From positions 1 through 25,470 of the forward strand of contig DASWHK010000053.1 of NCBI GenBank assembly GCA_036398215.1: 25,470 nucleotides of DNA. The letters are read 5' to 3'. This document shows positions 6,555-14,090 of this stretch, piece by piece; within the stretch, counting starts at the first letter, position 1; every line of letters starts with the position of its first letter. This DNA is from DASWHK01 sp036398215. Its GTDB lineage: Bacteria; Acidobacteriota; UBA890. The notes under the pieces were generated by a model. It worked only from the letters and a program-made list of their open reading frames with translations. It did not search any database and was not told the DNA's origin. The translations under genes were made by a program, and so were the position numbers.

Positions 6555-6804
6555 CGATCACCTCCACCAGGATCTCTCGAGAAAGCACCCGATAAATTAC
6601 CCTGTGTTGCCGACTGAGGCGCGAGGAGCGGTGCCCGCGCCAAGCGCCTTCGAGCGCTTCATCGTGGAACCCCTTGATGAGCCGCAGTCCCTCCGGCCTC
6701 GAGAACGTCACCACGTCCTTCCACTTCTCGTACCGCTTCAAGATCTCGACCGGGAGGCGTCCCAGGCGCTTGCCGACCCGGCGGTGCTCAAGAATCGTCC
6801 ACAT
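6523..6804 (-). CDS. RelE/HigB-like type II toxin (probable ribosome-dependent mRNA interferase)
   Basis: 93 residues from ATG 6804; a GTG directly before it (6807) is an alternative start. Features of the RelE/ParE fold with the subfamily signature GFHDEALEGAWRGHRSSRL (residues 45-63), then SRQHRVIYRV and a C-terminal VEVIDVTAHDYR. Toxins with 'GFHDE.L.G.R.G.RS.RLS..YR.IY' are annotated as RelE/StbE-family mRNA interferases. The conserved Arg/His/Tyr residues in these last two segments are the likely RNA-contacting and catalytic ones. The frame is intact and shows no inactivating change. There is no clear Shine-Dalgarno site; with the -10-like sequence only about 10-30 bases upstream, a leaderless or near-leaderless transcript is possible. 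Confidence 0.88.
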   Translation of the reverse strand: MWTILEHRRVGKRLGRLPVEILKRYEKWKDVVTFSRPEGLRLIKGFHDEALEGAWRGHRSSRLSRQHRVIYRVLSREILVEVIDVTAHDYRAR

Positions 6805-6810
6805 CACTTA

Positions 6811-6835
6811 TTTAGTATAGATTATGTTTAGTATA
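6811..6835 (-). promoter_or_regulatory. Toxin-antitoxin promoter/operator with direct repeats
   Basis: TTTAGTATA occurs at 6811-6819 and again at 6827-6835, a 16-bp period, in an AT-rich island that stands out from the surrounding GC-rich DNA. On the minus strand each repeat contains TATACT, a good -10 box. No convincing -35 is seen. Placement directly before the toxin start suggests a promoter bound by the XRE antitoxin. Confidence 0.55.
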
Positions 6836-6837
6836 TA

Positions 6838-6960
6838 GCTCAGGTCCGTCGCTCTTCAACTCCATTGGACGGCCACGCCTCAGGAGATTCCGGCCGGATG
6901 CCGTCGAAGAGGAGGGACGTCCACGGCTCAGGAGTTCCGACCGGATGCCGTCGGAGAGGC
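6838..6960. repeat. 48-bp tandem repeat, two copies plus a truncated third
   Basis: Copies at about 6867-6911 and 6915-6958 share GGACG(G/T)CCACG(C/G)CTCAGGAG, then a near-identical second half ending CCGGATGCCGTCG(A/G)AGAG, with a period of 48 bp. A shorter third copy is recognisable at about 6838-6861, ending at the toxin-antitoxin promoter. There is no sign of coding. The region 6836-7026 between the toxin and permease genes holds little else. Confidence 0.65.
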
Positions 6961-7026
6961 GGGCACCCATGGCCATGCACGTCAGCTCACTCCGGCGGGC
7001 ACAGGCGTCGGTTGACCCTGCCGGAG

Positions 7027-9810
7027 TTACAGCGACCGCAGCGTTTCTACGGGATCGACGCGGGTTGCGCGGCGGGCCGGCAGCCAGGAGGCAAGCAGGG
7101 CGATCGCGACCAGGCCGGCGGCGGCCAGCGTCCAGGTGCCGACGTCGAACGGGGCGACGCCGAACAGGCGGCTCTCGAGCACGCGGGCCAGCGCCACGGC
7201 GCCGCCGAGGCCGAAGACCAGGCCGGCGATCGTCATGCCGAGCGTGCTGCGCAGCACCAGGCGGAAGACCCGCGCCGATTCGGCGCCCAACGCCATGCGG
7301 ATGCCGATCTCGCGGGCCCGCGCCTTCACCCCGAACGCAACCACGCCGTGCAGCCCAACGGCGGCGAGCGTGGCGGCGACCACCGCCAGCAGGCTCATGA
7401 GCTTCGCCAGCAATGTCCACTGGGCGCGGGCGCCGGCGAGCGCCTCTTCCATGGACATGATCGTGCCGACGGGAAGGGCCGCGTCGAGCTGGGCGCCGAT
7501 GTCTCGGGTGACGGCGGCGACGTCGATGGAGGCGTCGAGGCGGACCACCACGTACTGCTGCGGAAAGTAGGAGCCGTCGAGCCCGGCGGGCTCGTAGACG
7601 ACCGGCTCGGGGGGCGCGGTCAGGTCGCCGAAGTGGACGTCACCGACGACGCCGATGACCTCGAACTGACGATCCTCCCGACTCCCGAACGGAAACTCGA
7701 CCATTCGTCCGACGGCCTCCGCCGCCGGAAACAGGCGCTGCGCCAGCGACTCGCTGAGCACGACGACCGGCCGTCCTTCGCGGCCCGGCGATCGCATGTC
7801 GCCGATCTCGAAGCTCCGACCACTCAACAGCGGGATACCGAGCACCTCGAAGTAATCGGGCGAGAACAGCATGTTGGAGCCGGGCTCGAGCTGTCGCTCG
7901 CCCGCCGTGTCGCCCGCCGGGCGGATCCGCGTGCCCGAGCCGCAGCAGCGAAAGGGCACCCGCGTCGCCACGGCCACCGAAGCGACGCCTGGATGTAGCT
8001 GGAGTCGGCGCTCGAACTCGCGGAAGTAGTCGTAGGTCTGCTCCTGCGAGTAGCCCAGCGCGTTGGTGCTGCCCCCGACGGCATAGACGTTCTCGGCATC
8101 GATGCCGGTATCGACGGCGCTGAGGTTACGCAAGGTCTGCACCAGCAACAGCGTGCCGATCAGCAGCGTCAACGACGCCGCGAGCTGCAAGACGGTCAGC
8201 ACGGACCGCACACCGACGGTGCGGCGACCCCCCGCCGGCCCGCCCTCCTTGAGGACCCCGGCCGGCGCCGCGCGCAGCGCCGTCACGGCCGGGAACAGCG
8301 CAAAGGCCACGCCGACGATCAGCGCCGTCGAGGTCGCGAAGCCGATCACCCGCCCGTCCATGGCGATCCCGGCAACCGTCGCATAGCCGACCCGCGCGCC
8401 CTCGAAGAAGCGGCTCAGACCGTAGGCAACGGCAACGCCAAGGGCACCGCCGAGCAGCCACAGGACCGCGCCCTCGGTCAGGTGCTGGGCGAGGAGGCGA
8501 AGACGACCAGCGCCGAGGGCCTTGCGCAGCGACACCTCCGCCTGGCGCCCGAGCCCACGGATCAGAAGCAGGTTGGCGACGTTGGCGCAGGCGATCAGCA
8601 GCACCAGGGCGCTGACGCCGAGCAGCAGCGATAGGGTGCGCGCCAGGTGGTCGCGGCCCAGCGGCTCCGTCCCGAAGCTGCCGAACACCGTGAAGCCCAC
8701 CTCGCGAAAGCTCTCGTTGGCCTCGGGGAACTCCGTCGCCAGCCACTCCTCCATCGAGTCCAGCTCGGCGTCGACCTGCTCCCAGGTGGCCTCGGGCGAC
8801 TTGCGGGCCACCAGCGTGGAGAACATGCCGTTCTCGCGCCCCGCGTAGCGCGCCGGATCGTCGAAGTGGCGCGCCCGCGCGTAGCTGGCGCCCGGGATCC
8901 AAACGTCCAGGTCGCCCCCGAGCTCCGTCCCGTGAAACCCCTCCGGCCCGACGCCGATGATCGAAAAGACCAGGCCGTTGAGCCGCAGCGTCTTGCCGAG
9001 GACTTCGGGATCACGGTTGAACATCGTCGTCCACAGCCGGTGGCTGATGACGACGATCTCGGCGCCATTCGCCGGATCGTCGTCGTCGGGGCTGATCGTT
9101 CGCCCGAGGCGCGCGTCGACGCCGAGCACGTCGAAGTACGAGGCGGTGACCGCCGCCCCCGACAGGCCCGTCGCGTCGCCCTGCCGGCTGGCGACGCTGA
9201 AGCCCGTGTGCTGGTAGCCGGCCAGGCCCGTCACCGTGGTCAGGCGATCGGCGACGTCGTGGTAGTTCGCGTACGACAGCCTGCTCACCCGAAAAGACCC
9301 CTCGTCGTCGTTGTAGCGGCCCACCCAGACGTCGGAGAGCTGCTCGGGATCCTCGACCCCGGGCACCGGGCGCAGCAGCACCCAGTTCGCCAGGCTGTAG
9401 ATCGACGTGGTCGCCCCCAGGCCGATTGCAAGCGTTACGATGGCAGCAACGAACAGGCCCGGGCTGCGGGCGAAACCGCGCAGGGTGTAGAGGGCGTCGC
9501 GGCGCAGGGCGTCGAGAAGGGCGGCGAGGCGCTTCGCCCAGGAGCCGCGGCCGCCCGGATCGGGGGGCGCCAGCCGCTGGAAGCGCGAGGCGCGGGAGAT
9601 CCTGTCGATGTCGCCGAAGCGGCGCTCGGCCTCCCGCTCGGCGCTCTCCGGGTCCATGCCGGCGCGCCGGTTGTCCTCGGCCCGCATCCGCAGGTGGAAG
9701 CCGATCTCCTCGTCGATCTCGCGGGCCACCGTCTCGCGGACCGCGGGATCTCCCGCCGAGCGCCGAGCCCGCCGCCGCCGATTGCCGAACAACCCTTCGA
9801 ACCAGCTCAT
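7027..9810 (-). CDS. ADOP-family duplicated ABC-type permease (FtsX/MacB-like)
   Basis: 927 residues. An N-terminal soluble prefix (about 1-90, with VAREIDEEIGFHLRMRAEDN and AEREAERRFGD) is the 'permease prefix' seen in acidobacterial duplicated orphan permeases. A first FtsX/MacB module follows: a transmembrane helix at about 118-142 (LFVAAIVTLAIGLGATTSIYS), a MacB-type periplasmic domain, and three further helices. A second equivalent module starts near VRSVLTVLQLAASLTLLIGTLLLVQTL and ends with a helix before LPARRATRVDPVETLRSL. Family members probably work with a separately encoded MacB-type ATPase; none is encoded beside it. Start is ATG 9810 (GTG 9813 also possible); the ribosome site AGGTG overlaps the stop of the upstream PadR gene, so the two are co-transcribed and PadR controls the permease. 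Substrate unknown. Confidence 0.92.
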   Translation of the reverse strand: MSWFEGLFGNRRRRARRSAGDPAVRETVAREIDEEIGFHLRMRAEDNRRAGMDPESAEREAERRFGDIDRISRASRFQRLAPPDPGGRGSWAKRLAALLDALRRDALYTLRGFARSPGLFVAAIVTLAIGLGATTSIYSLANWVLLRPVPGVEDPEQLSDVWVGRYNDDEGSFRVSRLSYANYHDVADRLTTVTGLAGYQHTGFSVASRQGDATGLSGAAVTASYFDVLGVDARLGRTISPDDDDPANGAEIVVISHRLWTTMFNRDPEVLGKTLRLNGLVFSIIGVGPEGFHGTELGGDLDVWIPGASYARARHFDDPARYAGRENGMFSTLVARKSPEATWEQVDAELDSMEEWLATEFPEANESFREVGFTVFGSFGTEPLGRDHLARTLSLLLGVSALVLLIACANVANLLLIRGLGRQAEVSLRKALGAGRLRLLAQHLTEGAVLWLLGGALGVAVAYGLSRFFEGARVGYATVAGIAMDGRVIGFATSTALIVGVAFALFPAVTALRAAPAGVLKEGGPAGGRRTVGVRSVLTVLQLAASLTLLIGTLLLVQTLRNLSAVDTGIDAENVYAVGGSTNALGYSQEQTYDYFREFERRLQLHPGVASVAVATRVPFRCCGSGTRIRPAGDTAGERQLEPGSNMLFSPDYFEVLGIPLLSGRSFEIGDMRSPGREGRPVVVLSESLAQRLFPAAEAVGRMVEFPFGSREDRQFEVIGVVGDVHFGDLTAPPEPVVYEPAGLDGSYFPQQYVVVRLDASIDVAAVTRDIGAQLDAALPVGTIMSMEEALAGARAQWTLLAKLMSLLAVVAATLAAVGLHGVVAFGVKARAREIGIRMALGAESARVFRLVLRSTLGMTIAGLVFGLGGAVALARVLESRLFGVAPFDVGTWTLAAAGLVAIALLASWLPARRATRVDPVETLRSL

Positions 9811-9818
9811 CACTCACC

Positions 9819-10157
9819 TCACGCCGGCTCGATGACCTTCTCGACCGCCGCGCTGAAGCGCCGCCAGCGCTGCAGCTCGTCCTCGAGCTGGCGGCGGCCG
9901 GCGGCGCTCAGCCTGTAGAAGCGGGCCCGCCGCCTGGCGTCAGTATGGCCCCAATCGGCCTCGATCCAGCCGCGACGCTCCATCCGGTGCAGCGCCGGGT
10001 ACAGGGATCCCTCCTCGACCTTCAGCACGTCGCCGGTGCCCTCCTGGATGCGGGCGGCGACGGCGTAGCCGTGCATGGGGCCATCCTGCAGCGTCTGCAG
10101 GATCAGCAGATCCAGCGTTCCCCGCAGCAGCGCGAGCCGTTCCTTCGATCGTGCCAT
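9819..10157 (-). CDS. PadR-family transcriptional repressor
   Basis: 112 residues from ATG 10157, chosen because GGAGGAG stands just upstream on the minus strand; two earlier in-frame ATGs lie within or next to the operator region. The winged-helix domain shows GTLDLLILQTLQDGPMHGYAV, IQEGTGDVLKVEEGSLYPAL (here broken only by naming), HRMERRGWIEADWG, and RRRARFYRLSAAGRRQL, the classic PadR signature, followed by a C-terminal dimerisation helix. PadR repressors paired with ADOP permeases typically repress their own operon and release on an effector. Two palindromes at 10166-10202 overlap the expected promoter and ribosome-binding region, consistent with autoregulation. Confidence 0.95.
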   Translation of the reverse strand: MARSKERLALLRGTLDLLILQTLQDGPMHGYAVAARIQEGTGDVLKVEEGSLYPALHRMERRGWIEADWGHTDARRRARFYRLSAAGRRQLEDELQRWRRFSAAVEKVIEPA

Positions 10158-10165
10158 CAGCTCCT

Positions 10166-10202
10166 CCATAGGTTTTCTATGGTTTAGCATAGACTTTCTA
10201 TG
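10166..10202. promoter_or_regulatory. Two PadR operator-like palindromes
   Basis: CCATAG-N5-CTATGG (10166-10182) and CATAG-N5-CTATG (10188-10202) share the half-site CATAG and the same 5-bp spacer, with centres 21 bp apart, about two helical turns. They lie directly upstream of the PadR start. A TTGACA (10218-10223, minus strand) may be the -35 element, with TAGAAA 17 bp further on as a weak -10. Confidence 0.6.
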
Positions 10203-10228
10203 TCAGTTGCTCCTGGCTGTCAAGTGGT

Positions 10229-10354
10229 TTCCGGACGGTGGCTTCCGGACGGTGGCTTCCGCACAGTGACCTCCGGACGGGGACTTCCGGGCGGTGACTT
10301 CCGGACGGTGACTCCGGGCGGGGGACTTCCGGGCGGTGTCGTCTGGACAGCGAC
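10229..10354. repeat. 14-bp tandem repeat array, nine degenerate units
   Basis: Units start at 10229, 10243, 10257, 10271, 10285, 10299, 10313, 10327 and 10341, each close to TTCCGG(A/G)CGGTGAC; the first two are identical and the last is the most diverged. The period of 14 is not a multiple of three, so the array is unlikely to be translated. It fills most of the 297-bp space between the divergent PadR and enolase-like genes. Confidence 0.85.
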
Positions 10355-10454
10355 CGTGAGAATCTTCAATGATGGATGCGGACCTGACCGCGACGATGCC
10401 CTGCGGCTTCGTCCCGATGTCCGTATCCGCCCCACCACCAACCCGGACGCAGTC

Positions 10455-11516
10455 GTGGGCCTGTACACGCAGCTCGCCGACCTTTCGCTCGAGATCGCCG
10501 CGCTCCGGTTCGAGCCTCTGGAGCAGACAACTCCCGGAGGCTGGAGCCGGACCACGACCTCGATCCTGTTGCGTGGCGGCGGCGAAGAGGGGAGCGGCGA
10601 GGACGTCATTTGGACCGAAGAGGAGCACCGCCTCCTCCGGCGGCACGGCGCCGACCTTCCGGTCACCGGCCGCTACACGCTGCACGGATTCTCGCGGCAG
10701 CTCGACGAGATCGGCCTGTTCACCCGCCCCCCGTCGAGCCCCGATTTCGGCCTCTACCGGCGCTGGGCCTTCGAGAGCGCGGCGCTCGACCTGGCGTTGC
10801 GGCAGGCGGGGATGTCGCTGGCCGAGGCCCTCGGCATCGAGCCTGCGCCGCTGCGCTTCGTGAAGTCGATCGGCCTCGGCGAGCCCGCCACCAGCGAGCC
10901 GCTCCGCAAGCTGCTGGAGCTCTACCCCGGCCTGCGCTTCAAGGTCGACTTCTCGAGCAGCTGGACGGCGGAGCTGATCGACGAGCTCGCCGAGCTCGGG
11001 GTCGTCGACACCGTCGATCTCAAGGGGCTGTACCGCGGCGACTTCAGCGGCCCGCCGGCCGACGCCGAGCTGTATCGGTTGGTGGCCGAGGGGCTGCCGG
11101 AGGCCTGGATCGAAGATCCCGAGCTCGATGGCGAAACCGAGGCGGCGCTGGCCGATCATCGCGACCGCATCACCTGGGACGCCAACCTCCACTCGCTGGC
11201 CGACATCGTGACGCTGCCGTTCGAGCCGAGCTGCATCAACATCAAGCCGTCGCGCTTCGGCTTCCTGTCCGAGCTGCTGCGGACGTACGAGTACTGCACC
11301 GGCCGCGGCATTGCCATGTACAGCGGCGGCCAGTTCGAGCTCGGCGCCGGCCGCGGCCAGGCCCAGTACCTGGCAAGCCTGTTCCACGCCGACGCCCCCA
11401 ACGACATCGCGCCGCGCGGCTACAACCGGCCGGAGCTGGAGGCCGGGCTGCCGGCGAGCCCAATGCCGCCGGCGCCCTCCGAAACCGGCTTCCGCTGGGC
11501 CGACGACGAGGCCTAG
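10455..11516 (+). CDS. Enolase-superfamily protein (mandelate racemase/muconate lactonizing-like)
   Basis: 353 residues if GTG 10455 is the start; GTG 10356 would add 33 codons, but that stretch has atypical codons and no family resemblance. No ribosome site is clear for either. The C-terminal barrel shows the superfamily pattern: RFKVD (161-165) with the barrel lysine; VDLK (187-190), WIED (218-221) and TWDA (240-243), giving candidate Mg ligands Asp188, Glu220 and Asp242; INIKPSRFG (261-269) with Lys264; and MYSGGQFELGAGRGQAQYLASL (288-309, interrupted by naming). The N-terminal capping domain includes YRRWAFESAALDLALRQAG. Family members racemise, dehydrate or cycloisomerise carboxylic acids through an enolate. 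I cannot assign a substrate. The stop codon begins a dispersed repeat element. Confidence 0.82.
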   Translation: MGLYTQLADLSLEIAALRFEPLEQTTPGGWSRTTTSILLRGGGEEGSGEDVIWTEEEHRLLRRHGADLPVTGRYTLHGFSRQLDEIGLFTRPPSSPDFGLYRRWAFESAALDLALRQAGMSLAEALGIEPAPLRFVKSIGLGEPATSEPLRKLLELYPGLRFKVDFSSSWTAELIDELAELGVVDTVDLKGLYRGDFSGPPADAELYRLVAEGLPEAWIEDPELDGETEAALADHRDRITWDANLHSLADIVTLPFEPSCINIKPSRFGFLSELLRTYEYCTGRGIAMYSGGQFELGAGRGQAQYLASLFHADAPNDIAPRGYNRPELEAGLPASPMPPAPSETGFRWADDEA

Positions 11517-11557
11517 CAGCGGTTGTGAAACCCGATGGGTCTGGCGCTCTGCCGCTG
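11514..11557 (+). repeat. Dispersed palindromic element, copy 1
   Basis: Starts at the TAG stop of the enolase-like gene. Terminal arms CAGCGG (11517-11522) and CCGCTG (11552-11557) are perfect inverted repeats. The centre carries GATGGGTCTGGCG (11534-11546), identical to copy 2 at 14061-14073. A hairpin could form in the transcript. Confidence 0.6.
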
Positions 11558-11698
11558 TAGAAGCCAGCAGGCCCTCGCTTCCCGGAGCGCGTCCCGGATT
11601 TCTGGGGCCTCGCGTGTGGGGGCACGTAGGAGCGCCGCAGGTGACGCCGGAGCCATTGCCGAGGAGGCTCGACGCGGCCACCGCAGCGGCCGTCGGCG

Positions 11699-11720
11699 GG
11701 CGCGGGGCGCGCCCCGCGCC
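11699..11720. terminator. 22-bp perfect palindrome between convergent genes
   Basis: Arms GGCGCGGGGCG (11699-11709) and CGCCCCGCGCC (11710-11720) are fully complementary and lie 7 bp beyond the comF stop on the minus strand. RNA from either direction could fold into a very stable stem. No T-tract follows, so it is a stability or factor-assisted termination element at best. The remainder of 11558-11727 shows nothing else. Confidence 0.4.
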
Positions 11721-11727
11721 TCCCCCT

Positions 11728-12492
11728 TCACGGCGCCCAGGCGGCGGCGTACAGCCGCACCTCGCGGGCCCCCGCGTCGAGCAGGGCGCGCGCCGCGGCG
11801 GCGGCGGTGGCCCCGGTGGTGACGACGTCGTCGACCAGGACGATCGCCTTGCCGGCGACGAGCTCGGCATGGGCGCCGCGGACGCGGAAGGCGCCCGCCA
11901 CGTTGCGCATCCGGTCATCTCGATCCCTGCCGACCTGCGGCCGGGTCGCTCGGCTCCGCCGCAGCGCAGCGACAGCCACCGCGCGGCCGCCCGCCGACCG
12001 CCATGTGCGGCCGAGCGCCCGCGCCAGGACCGCCGCCTGGTTATGGCCCCGCCGCCAACGGCGCCGCCAGTGGAGGGGCACGGGGACGATCAGGTCGGCG
12101 TCGGCCAGGAGGGCCGCCGCGCCGCCGGCGCAGCCCATCCGGTCACCCAGCGCGCGGCCGGCCCGCAGCAGCCCGTTGAACTTGAGCTCGATCAGCAGGC
12201 GGCGCGCCGGCCCCTCGAAGCGGGCCAGCGCCAGGCCCGCGGCGAGCGGCCGCGGAACCTCCAGCTCCGCCTCGTGGAACGGAAACCCGTCGCCGCAGGC
12301 GTCACACAGCAGCGGCAGCCACTCGCCCTCGACGGCGAGCCCCCCACAGCCGTGGCAGACGGCGGGAAACAGCACGGCGCCAAGATCGGCGGCGGCGGCT
12401 CGTAGCTCCGCGCGCAGCTTGGGCGCGATGGAGCCGCAACGGAAGCGCGTCGCGGGTCCGGCTCTCTCGATGAAATCGTGGAAGCCTCGCAC
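11728..12492 (-). CDS. comF: ComF-family phosphoribosyltransferase-like protein
   Basis: 254 residues. An N-terminal four-cysteine zinc site, CHGC (Cys46, Cys49) and CDAC (Cys63, Cys66), is followed by the ComF core: RRLLIELKFNG (98-108), VPVPLHWRRRWRRGHNQAAVLA (136-157, broken here only by naming), the Arg-rich RATRPQVGRDRDDRMRNVAGAF region, and the PRPP-binding motif VLVDDVVTTGAT (218-229). ComF is needed for DNA uptake during transformation in several bacteria, probably bridging the import channel and cytoplasmic helicase. With dprA also in this window, natural competence is plausible. Start is GTG 12492; no ATG fits, and the first 25 residues are less family-like, so the true start could be a little later. 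Confidence 0.9.
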   Translation of the reverse strand: MRGFHDFIERAGPATRFRCGSIAPKLRAELRAAAADLGAVLFPAVCHGCGGLAVEGEWLPLLCDACGDGFPFHEAELEVPRPLAAGLALARFEGPARRLLIELKFNGLLRAGRALGDRMGCAGGAAALLADADLIVPVPLHWRRRWRRGHNQAAVLARALGRTWRSAGGRAVAVAALRRSRATRPQVGRDRDDRMRNVAGAFRVRGAHAELVAGKAIVLVDDVVTTGATAAAAARALLDAGAREVRLYAAAWAP

Positions 12493-12648
12493 CCCTTCAT
12501 GAGACGGCCACCGAGTCGCGGTTTCCGGAGGACGAGTAACTGCTCGTCAGGACGCACCAGGGCATACCGGGAAAGACCGCCAGCCCGCATTCTAATCGCC
12601 CCACGGGCCTCTCCGCGCCCGCAGCAGAATGGCGAGGAGGAACGCCGG

Positions 12649-14028
12649 CTAGACGCGCGGGGCGTTGAGGCCGCGCTCCTTGACCGGCTCGAGCTCCTCG
12701 CTGGTATCGAGCCTGACCGTTCCCCAGCGGCCGCACTCGGCGCAGTGCATCACGTAGGCCTCGTGCTGGGCGCCGCAGTGGTTGCAGCGGTAGCCGGGGT
12801 CGAGGATGTTGGAGGCCTGGATGATCTGCCGGAAGCGATCGGCGGCGTCCGCGGGATTGCCCTCGCGGGCGCTGAGCTTGGCCAGGTGATAGGCAACCGT
12901 CGGCGAGAACTCGACTTCTTCCTCGAGGGCTTCGAGCTCTTCGCGAGCCTCCTCGATCATCTCCAACCGCGCGTACAGGAGCGCCAGCCCGAGGCGGGCG
13001 GCACGGCCGTCCTCGCCCTCGATCGTCTCGGCGGCCTCGCGAAAGACGCGAATCGCCTGCTCCGGGTCCCCTTCGGCGAAGAAATGGTTCACCAGCTCGT
13101 TGAGCAGCACCAGCGCGTGGGTGCGGGCGACGCCGGTCTTCCAGGCCTCGACGGCGCCCTCGGAATCGCCTTCGTCGAGGCGGGCGCGGCCCAGCAGCAG
13201 ATACGCGGGGACGAAGGTCGGGTCGTCCTTGAGCAGCGAGACGAAGATCGCAATCGCCTGCTGGCGACCCTCCGAGCCGCCCTCGTCCGCCAAGGCCCTT
13301 CCCTTTTCGAACCGCAGGCCGCGCACGACGGCCTCCTCGTCGGCCCGGATCACCGGGTCGCGCAGCAGCTTCAGGCGTCGCTCCTGGGCCTGCAAGGCCT
13401 CGTCCCAGCGCCCGCGCCGCGCCAGCAGGTCGCGCATCCGCTCAAACAGCTCGGGGTCGCCCTTGGGGTCGGCGGCGAGGCGCTGCTCGAGGTGCCCGAC
13501 GGCGCGGGCGTACTCGCCCAGGGATTGGAAATCGTGCGCCAGCGCGTCGTGCACGGCGGAGCTGTCGGGGGACAGGCCGCGGGCGCGGATGTGCATGTCG
13601 ACCGCCTTGTCGAGGTTGCCCAGCGAGCGCGCCGCGTTGCCGCCCTGGACCCAGGCATCGAGACGTTCCGGCTCGCTCTCGAGCACCTTCTCGAACTTCT
13701 CAAGCGCCGCACGGTGGTCGCCGCGAACCGCCGACTTCAGGCCGCTCTGGATGAGCTCGGTGTTCTCCGCCGAGCGCTGGTCGACACGCTTGCGGCGCCA
13801 GCGCATGAACGCCGCCTTCGACGACAGCACGAGGGTGTACAGCAGCGTCCCGAGAACGCCGCCCAGGATGGCGAGAACTCCCACCACCCACAGCGAGGTC
13901 TCGAACGCTACCGGCGGAAAGCCCGGCGCCCGGAAGGTGACGGTGTCGGTGTTGAGCGTCGCCGTCCACACGCCCAGGGAAACGAGCGCGAAAACCGCCA
14001 GCATGGTCAGCAGGTTGCGCAGCGACAT
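12649..14028 (-). CDS. LapA-LapB fusion: membrane anchor, TPR array and C-terminal zinc ribbon
   Basis: 459 residues. Residues 6-25 and 45-69 are transmembrane helices flanking a short periplasmic loop with the 'NTDTVTF' strand, then a basic cytoplasmic stretch (MRWRRKR, 75-81): a LapA/YciS-type module. Residues 90-405 are TPR repeats (for example AALEKFEKVLESEP, ARAVGHLEQRLAADP, QAIAIFVSLLKDDPTFVPAYLLLG broken here by naming). A rubredoxin-like ribbon ends the protein, CNHC (Cys415, Cys418) and CAEC (Cys429, Cys432) with GRWGT: the LapB/YciM signature. In Escherichia coli, adjacent lapA and lapB encode separate proteins; LapB controls LpxC turnover by FtsH and coordinates lipopolysaccharide assembly. 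By analogy this protein probably balances outer-membrane lipid synthesis. Start is ATG 14028; no strong ribosome site. Confidence 0.85.
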   Translation of the reverse strand: MSLRNLLTMLAVFALVSLGVWTATLNTDTVTFRAPGFPPVAFETSLWVVGVLAILGGVLGTLLYTLVLSSKAAFMRWRRKRVDQRSAENTELIQSGLKSAVRGDHRAALEKFEKVLESEPERLDAWVQGGNAARSLGNLDKAVDMHIRARGLSPDSSAVHDALAHDFQSLGEYARAVGHLEQRLAADPKGDPELFERMRDLLARRGRWDEALQAQERRLKLLRDPVIRADEEAVVRGLRFEKGRALADEGGSEGRQQAIAIFVSLLKDDPTFVPAYLLLGRARLDEGDSEGAVEAWKTGVARTHALVLLNELVNHFFAEGDPEQAIRVFREAAETIEGEDGRAARLGLALLYARLEMIEEAREELEALEEEVEFSPTVAYHLAKLSAREGNPADAADRFRQIIQASNILDPGYRCNHCGAQHEAYVMHCAECGRWGTVRLDTSEELEPVKERGLNAPRV

Positions 14029-14038
14029 TCCGACACTT

Positions 14039-14086
14039 TAGCAGGCCGTGGTGCAAGTGTGATGGGTCTGGCGACGACAGACCTGC
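14039..14086 (+). repeat. Dispersed palindromic element, copy 2
   Basis: Runs from TAGCAGGCCG to ACCTGC, with inverted ends GCAGG/CCTGC. Contains AAGTGTGATGGGT (14055-14067), shared exactly with copy 3, and GATGGGTCTGGCG shared exactly with copy 1. Lies between the DksA-like gene and the LapA-LapB gene, both on the minus strand. Confidence 0.6.
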
Positions 14087-14090
14087 ACTC

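Noticed and set aside
10229..10354. Possible CRISPR array
   Set aside because: The 14-bp units are directly contiguous with no spacers, and no cas gene is present.
10200..10454. Extending the enolase-like gene to an ATG at 10200
   Set aside because: This ATG lies inside a PadR operator palindrome and the frame would translate the 14-bp repeat array, which is not family-like.
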